Source: UMGS1532 sp045594795
GTDB lineage: Bacteria > Bacillota > Clostridia > Oscillospirales > Acutalibacteraceae
Length of the DNA stretch: 54,412 nt
Assembly (NCBI GenBank): GCA_045594795.1
Contig: JAZNZF010000049.1
Span: 1 to 54,412, forward strand
Reading direction: 5' to 3'
Part shown: one piece after another, positions 50,220 to 54,412 of the stretch
How positions within the stretch are numbered: position 1 is the first letter of the stretch
Layout: each line of letters begins with the position of its first letter
Notes under the pieces: generated by a model
What the model was told of the DNA's origin: nothing
Databases searched by the model: none
Seen by the model: the letters and a program-made list of their open reading frames with translations, nothing else
Position numbers and translations under genes: made by a program

Positions 50220-51184
50220 TTGTTACCTTCTTAATGAGTGCTATTGCAATTGGCACAGTTCTTCTTTTCGGATGTATCGGCGAAACAATTACAGAGAAAG
50301 CAGGTCACCTAAACCTTGGTATCCCCGGCATTATGTGTACGGGTACTTTGGGCGGATGTCTTTTTGTTAGCTTGTACTTAAACGGCTTGGCTAATGCAGA
50401 AGAAGCGTCTTGGATTGTACTTGTTTTAGTATCTCTTTTAGGTGCGTTTTTATTTGCTATGTTAACTGGTACGATTTATGCAGTAATGACCATTACGTTT
50501 CATTGTAATCAAAACATTACGGGCTTGGCTATTACTATATTCGGTAATGGTTTAACACAGTTTTTAATGCATTCTTATGTTGATAAAACAGGTTTTTCAA
50601 CAGCAGGTAAAATTATAGCTAAGTGTTTACCTTTTGCAGAAAATTCGAATGGTGTTATTAAGGTTATTTTCGGGCATGGTGTTTACGTATATTTAGCGAT
50701 AGCCATTGCGCTAATAACTACCTTTATTTTTAACCGTACTAAAATTGGTCTAAATCTTCGTGCTATTGGTGAAAACACACCTACTGCAGATGCAATGGGC
50801 GTTAACATTACGTTATATAAATATGTTGCAATTTTGCTTGGTAGCGGTATTGCAGGTTTTGGCGGCGTTTTCTACGTTATGGACTACGTTAAGGGTAGCT
50901 GGGAAAACTCGTCTACGATAGAAGCGTTTGGTTGGCTTGCTATTGCGCTTGTTATTTTCACTTTGTGGAAGCCCAACGTTTCAATTGTTGGTTCATATCT
51001 TTTTGGTGGATTATATATTGCGGCATTTGTCTTTAACAACATCGCATCTTCAGAACGCGAAATTTTAAAAATGCTGCCATATGTAATAACAATTATCGTT
51101 TTAATTATAACAAGTATGATGAACAAAAAAGAGCATCAGCCCCCTCAGCATCTTGGACTTTCTTACTTCAGAGAAGAACGATAA
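50216..51184 (+). CDS. Nucleoside ABC transporter permease (YufQ-like)
   Basis: The second membrane subunit has 322 residues and about eight to nine hydrophobic segments. It has GETITEKAGHLNLGIPGIM near the N-terminus, the NQNITGLAITIFGNG segment, and the coupling loop RAIGENTPTADAMGVN before SGIAGFGGVFYV, all typical of this subfamily. AAAGGAGG lies 11 bases before its ATG, within the end of the first permease gene. It is the last gene of the importer set and is followed after 29 bases by the FAD protein. Confidence 0.92.
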   Translation: MIVTFLMSAIAIGTVLLFGCIGETITEKAGHLNLGIPGIMCTGTLGGCLFVSLYLNGLANAEEASWIVLVLVSLLGAFLFAMLTGTIYAVMTITFHCNQNITGLAITIFGNGLTQFLMHSYVDKTGFSTAGKIIAKCLPFAENSNGVIKVIFGHGVYVYLAIAIALITTFIFNRTKIGLNLRAIGENTPTADAMGVNITLYKYVAILLGSGIAGFGGVFYVMDYVKGSWENSSTIEAFGWLAIALVIFTLWKPNVSIVGSYLFGGLYIAAFVFNNIASSEREILKMLPYVITIIVLIITSMMNKKEHQPPQHLGLSYFREER

Positions 51185-51213
51185 TATATCTATAATTTTA
51201 AGGAATGAACGGT

Positions 51214-52602
51214 ATGAAAACTGATGTATTGATTATTGGTGCAGGTCCTGCGGGTATCTTTACAGCATTAGAAATGCTTAGAAAAGGTACTGATAAAAAG
51301 ATAATTATTGTTGAAAAGGGTGCAGCTATTGAAAAGCGTAGTTGTCCTAAACATAAAACTAAACAGTGCGTAAACTGTAAGCCGTATTGTCATATTACTA
51401 CCGGATTTTCGGGAGCTGGAGCATTTTCCGACGGCAAATTATCCCTTAGTTCTGACGTTGGTGGTGATTTACCCAAAATCGTCGGCGAACCCTTGGTAGA
51501 AGAAATGATTAAATATACAGATAGTATCTACCTTGAATTTGGTGCCGACGAACACGTTGAAGGTATAGGTAATTCGGATGAGGTAAAGAAAATACGCATG
51601 AGGGCAATACAAGCAGGTTTAAAACTTGTTGACTGTCCAATTCGTCACTTAGGTACAGAAAAGGCTCAGGACATCTATTACGCTATCGAACAGTATTTGA
51701 TTAATAACGGTGTAGAACTTATTTTCGGTTACGAGTGCACAAACCTGATTTTAGAAAATAGCGTTTGCCAAGGCGGTTATTTTACTAATGGAAAGGATAA
51801 GTTTGAGATTTATGCCGAGCACACCATTGTTGCTACAGGACGACGCGGTGCTGAATGGTTAGAGCATTTGTGCGCCGAACACGACATCGCCCACGAACCC
51901 GGTACTGTTGATATTGGTGTTAGGGTAGAGGTTAGAAACGAGATAATGGAAAAGGTAAACGAGGTGCTTTACGAATCTAAGCTAATTGGTTACCCTCAGC
52001 CTTTTAAAAACAAAGTTCGAACCTTCTGTCAAAACCCAGGTGGATTTGTAAGCCAAGAGAATTACGATAACGATTTGGCGGTTGTTAATGGACATTCGTA
52101 TAAAGAGTTAAAGTCTGATAACACCAACCTTGCAATTTTGGTATCTCATAATTTTAGCGTTCCGTTTAATCAGCCCATTGCTTATGCACAAAAGGTTGGC
52201 GAGCTTTCTAATATGTTGGGAGCGGGCCATATTCTTGTTCAACGCTTTGGCGACATTTTAGATGGCAAGCGCACTTGGCCTAAAGAACTTGCACAGTCTA
52301 ATCTAAAACCAACTTTGCCCGATGCTGTACCCGGAGATATTACAGCTGCAATTCCTTACAGAGCAATGACGAATATTATTAATTTTATTCAAGCTTTAGA
52401 CCACGTTGTGCCTGGCTTTGCTTCAACAGAAACACTACTTTATTCTCCTGAACTTAAATTCTACAGCAATCGCGTTAAGATGGACGAAAATCTTAACACA
52501 AGTATAAAGGGTCTTCATTGCCTTGGTGATTCAAGTGGCTGGACGAGGGGATTGATGATGGCGTCGGTTATGGGCGTTATTATGGGCAGAAAATTAGTAT
52601 AG
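51214..52602 (+). CDS. FAD-dependent dehydrogenase, COG2509-like
   Basis: The 462 residues start with the dinucleotide-binding motif IIGAGPAGIFTA, followed by a four-cysteine cluster (SCP..., QCVNCKPYC, about residues 45-61) and the GFSGAGAFSDGKL segment that marks the COG2509 group. A second FAD-contact motif (ATGRRGAEWL) and a C-terminal GLHCLGDSSGWTRG follow. ATG at 51214 is preferred, as an ATG nine bases earlier overlaps the ribosome site. The reaction is unknown. The cysteines might bind iron-sulfur or zinc. It is downstream of the nucleoside importer and may be co-transcribed with it. Confidence 0.87.
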   Translation: MKTDVLIIGAGPAGIFTALEMLRKGTDKKIIIVEKGAAIEKRSCPKHKTKQCVNCKPYCHITTGFSGAGAFSDGKLSLSSDVGGDLPKIVGEPLVEEMIKYTDSIYLEFGADEHVEGIGNSDEVKKIRMRAIQAGLKLVDCPIRHLGTEKAQDIYYAIEQYLINNGVELIFGYECTNLILENSVCQGGYFTNGKDKFEIYAEHTIVATGRRGAEWLEHLCAEHDIAHEPGTVDIGVRVEVRNEIMEKVNEVLYESKLIGYPQPFKNKVRTFCQNPGGFVSQENYDNDLAVVNGHSYKELKSDNTNLAILVSHNFSVPFNQPIAYAQKVGELSNMLGAGHILVQRFGDILDGKRTWPKELAQSNLKPTLPDAVPGDITAAIPYRAMTNIINFIQALDHVVPGFASTETLLYSPELKFYSNRVKMDENLNTSIKGLHCLGDSSGWTRGLMMASVMGVIMGRKLV

Positions 52603-52603
52603 T

Positions 52604-52645
52604 AAAAAAGCTTATCGCAGTTAGTACGACGCGATAAGCTTTTTC
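52604..52645. terminator. Bidirectional terminator between FAD protein and LtaS-like genes
   Basis: A 14-base perfect stem (AAAAAGCTTATCGC and complement, 12-base loop) with A- and T-runs on either side lies between convergent stops at 52602 and 52647. Confidence 0.88.
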
Positions 52646-52646
52646 T

Positions 52647-54412
52647 TTAGTTATAAAACAAATTTTCTTTTTCGTTATCTTTATCTATTGCATTGTTATA
52701 CTGAACTTTTTGGTAGTCTGAAAGTAGTTTCGAGTACTTGGTTTTATCACCGAATTGAAACGTATATCCGTTGCTATCTATGCAGCCTATGGGGCTTATA
52801 ACCGGAACGTGTTTTGATAATCTTAATAAATATTTATTGTATTCTGTAAGCTCAACATTTGCTGTTTTAAGCAGATATGAGGATAGGTAATTAGCGCTAA
52901 GCTTATCAATATATTTTTCTTCAATATCGTAGTTTGCCCAAATTACAAAAGGGGTGATATAACGTTTTTGTAGGTCTTTATGTGAAAGAGAATCTAAACT
53001 GCTAACATTCATTATTTCTTCGTAGAATGCTTCTTCAATGGCGGGTTGATGGTCACCGAACATACATATTACGACGGGTTCGTCAACATTTTCGAAGTAT
53101 GATATCAGTTTCTCGAACGCTTCATCTGATCTTTTAATTAAAGATAAGAATTGTTCTGTTTTCGGGTAACTGCCTAATGTTGATGTAAGCTTAACATCTT
53201 GGGTTAAGTTTGAATATTTTTTTGAGTATCCACCGTGATTTTGCATAGTAACATTAAATAAAAAATACGGCTTATCTGCATCTCTTTCCTCGTACAAGGA
53301 TATTACCTTGTCATAATTGTAGCTATCGCTAACATATTGTCGCAACAGTACGTTTTTACCCGGATAATGTTCATTGCATAAATCGTTGAAATATTCGTTA
53401 TCGTTTCCGCTATCAAAATAATCAAGTAAAATAGAAGGACGAATTACCGAGGTTATGCTATAAAAATCTCTGAAACCAAAGAAGTTATAAACCTTGGTTC
53501 TGTTCCAACCGCTTGCATAGTATGGGTGGAATGCAGTTTTAGAATAACCTTGAGATGTTAAGGTTGACACAAGTGATGAAGCTTGATTTTTAACGTAAAG
53601 CATATAAGCGTTGCTACCCGCTGGATAAAAGGTTGTTGTGTTGCCGGTTAAAAACTCATATTCTGTGTTACTTGTACCCGCACCGTGAACCGGTACATAT
53701 AGATTGCCCTTTACAGTGTTTTCGGTTAAACTGTTGTAAAAAGGCATATATTCCATATTGGTAGTAAAATCGCCGCATACCGAAAGGTCAGCAAAAGACT
53801 CGTTCATAATACAGATTATGTTTGGTGTTTTATTTTCCTTATCATCTGCGAGTGTTTGTTCTGTATCACCCTCTGTAACCTCGTATACAAGGTCGCATAT
53901 TTCATCGGCGTTATAACCGGATGGCTCCATTAAATATAGATATTTAGTATTAAGGAAAAAACTTAAGAGAGAGCCCGAGTTATGATATCCTCTGGTTTGG
54001 TTCCAAAAATCTGGCTCTAAGCCACAATTAGCAAAGATATTTGTAAAAAAGTATATAATCGATATTGTTATTGCCGTAAGAGCCGCCGTAGCTCTGCTGA
54101 TAATTTTAGTTGAAATATGCATTCTTGGCGTCTTTAGTTTATAGCCGATAACCAGAGTGCTAACAAGTAATATAAATGCAATTGCAATTTGGTAGGTTAC
54201 TGAAAAATCGTAGCTTTTTGCAACCTCTTTGGCTGTAGTTATTCCAAGAAAATCCATTGGTACAAAGGGAGAGCCCCTAAAAGTATAAAGGTAATAATTA
54301 GCTAATCCAAATATAAACATAAGTGGATTAATTACCATTGCCGAAACCTTGTAACTGCCACTAAATACATAAACAAGACCGTAAAATAGTAGGTATAGTA
54401 TGTAGTTATTAA
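52647..54412 (-). CDS. LtaS-like membrane sulfatase-fold phosphoglycerol transferase, partial
   Basis: The gene runs off the window: the frame stays open upstream of the Met at 54338 through hydrophobic sequence to 54412, so the N-terminus is missing. What is present includes several membrane helices (to about 54050) and an extracellular sulfatase-type domain with NIICIMNESFADL (metal-binding Glu), GAGTSNTEYEFLTG (probable nucleophile Thr), MQNHGGYSKK and MFGDHQPAIE (Asp and His metal ligands). This pattern fits lipoteichoic-acid synthase or related glycerol-phosphate or phosphoethanolamine transferases. The exact substrate is uncertain. Confidence 0.88.
   Translation of the reverse strand, partial: NNYILYLLFYGLVYVFSGSYKVSAMVINPLMFIFGLANYYLYTFRGSPFVPMDFLGITTAKEVAKSYDFSVTYQIAIAFILLVSTLVIGYKLKTPRMHISTKIISRATAALTAITISIIYFFTNIFANCGLEPDFWNQTRGYHNSGSLLSFFLNTKYLYLMEPSGYNADEICDLVYEVTEGDTEQTLADDKENKTPNIICIMNESFADLSVCGDFTTNMEYMPFYNSLTENTVKGNLYVPVHGAGTSNTEYEFLTGNTTTFYPAGSNAYMLYVKNQASSLVSTLTSQGYSKTAFHPYYASGWNRTKVYNFFGFRDFYSITSVIRPSILLDYFDSGNDNEYFNDLCNEHYPGKNVLLRQYVSDSYNYDKVISLYEERDADKPYFLFNVTMQNHGGYSKKYSNLTQDVKLTSTLGSYPKTEQFLSLIKRSDEAFEKLISYFENVDEPVVICMFGDHQPAIEEAFYEEIMNVSSLDSLSHKDLQKRYITPFVIWANYDIEEKYIDKLSANYLSSYLLKTANVELTEYNKYLLRLSKHVPVISPIGCIDSNGYTFQFGDKTKYSKLLSDYQKVQYNNAIDKDNEKENLFYN

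Overview
The window looks like a stretch of core chromosome from a low-GC, anaerobic, Gram-positive Clostridia-type bacterium, most likely an uncultured gut member near Oscillospiraceae. This placement is inferred from gene order and protein flavour, not from a search. The supporting signs are an AT-rich sequence, strong AGGAGG-type ribosome binding sites, TTGACA/TATAAT promoters with 17-base spacers, the hprK-glk-murB-rapZ-whiA-dnaE-pfkA block, a PerR/rubrerythrin oxygen-defence pair, a meso-diaminopimelate dehydrogenase, and a ZTP riboswitch in front of glyA-fhs. I see no phage, insertion sequence, CRISPR array or integrase. UGA is an ordinary stop codon here, ending the lrp-like, whiA, ECF and ABC genes.

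Layout. 1-490: a palindrome-rich repeat that contains a copy of the 3' end of tRNA-Gln, then tRNA-Gln itself. 492-2800: ddh, a small hypothetical gene, tmRNA (ssrA) and smpB. 2899-6108: two adjacent cell-wall lipoproteins (amidase and GHL10-type hydrolase). 6184-10384: small zinc-ribbon and DUF1294 proteins, rpmB, and a run of sugar epimerase, HAD phosphatase, MFS transporter and dCMP deaminase. 10461-12896: a copper ATPase with a CopZ-like domain at its C-terminus. 12995-18789: tRNA-Val, mscL, perR-rubrerythrin, yhaM-like, ung, ogg, small proteins, a truncated HTH gene and tRNA-Thr. 18948-24030: ECF S component, proB-proA-proC, and an Lrp/aminotransferase pair. 24133-26967: DUF5058 protein, a membrane protein interrupted by an in-frame TGA, and an M20 peptidase. 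27012-32707: ZTP riboswitch, glyA-fhs, then the nucleoside salvage run deoD-cdd-pdp. 32734-42807: birA (opposite strand), then hprK to pfkA. 42877-45057: SDR, Sfp-type transferase, rubredoxin, dut. 45253-51184: an attenuated leader of no class I recognise, xpt, and a BMP-type nucleoside ABC transporter. 51214-54412: an FAD protein and a partial LtaS-like sulfatase running off the window.

How the genes fit together. One-carbon and purine metabolism recur: ZTP-sensed glyA/fhs, deoD/cdd/pdp salvage, and xpt with a purine-nucleoside importer behind an attenuator. dUTPase, dCMP deaminase, uracil-DNA glycosylase and Ogg form a dispersed nucleotide-hygiene set. Oxygen defence is perR plus a double-rubredoxin rubrerythrin.

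The points most worth checking are the orphan xpt leader, the in-frame TGA at 25130, two large genes (copper ATPase and rubrerythrin) with a strong ribosome binding site and in-frame ATG inside them, the truncated HTH gene at 18448, and the repeat carrying tRNA-Gln sequence at 88-230. No entirely new multi-gene system could be supported from this sequence.
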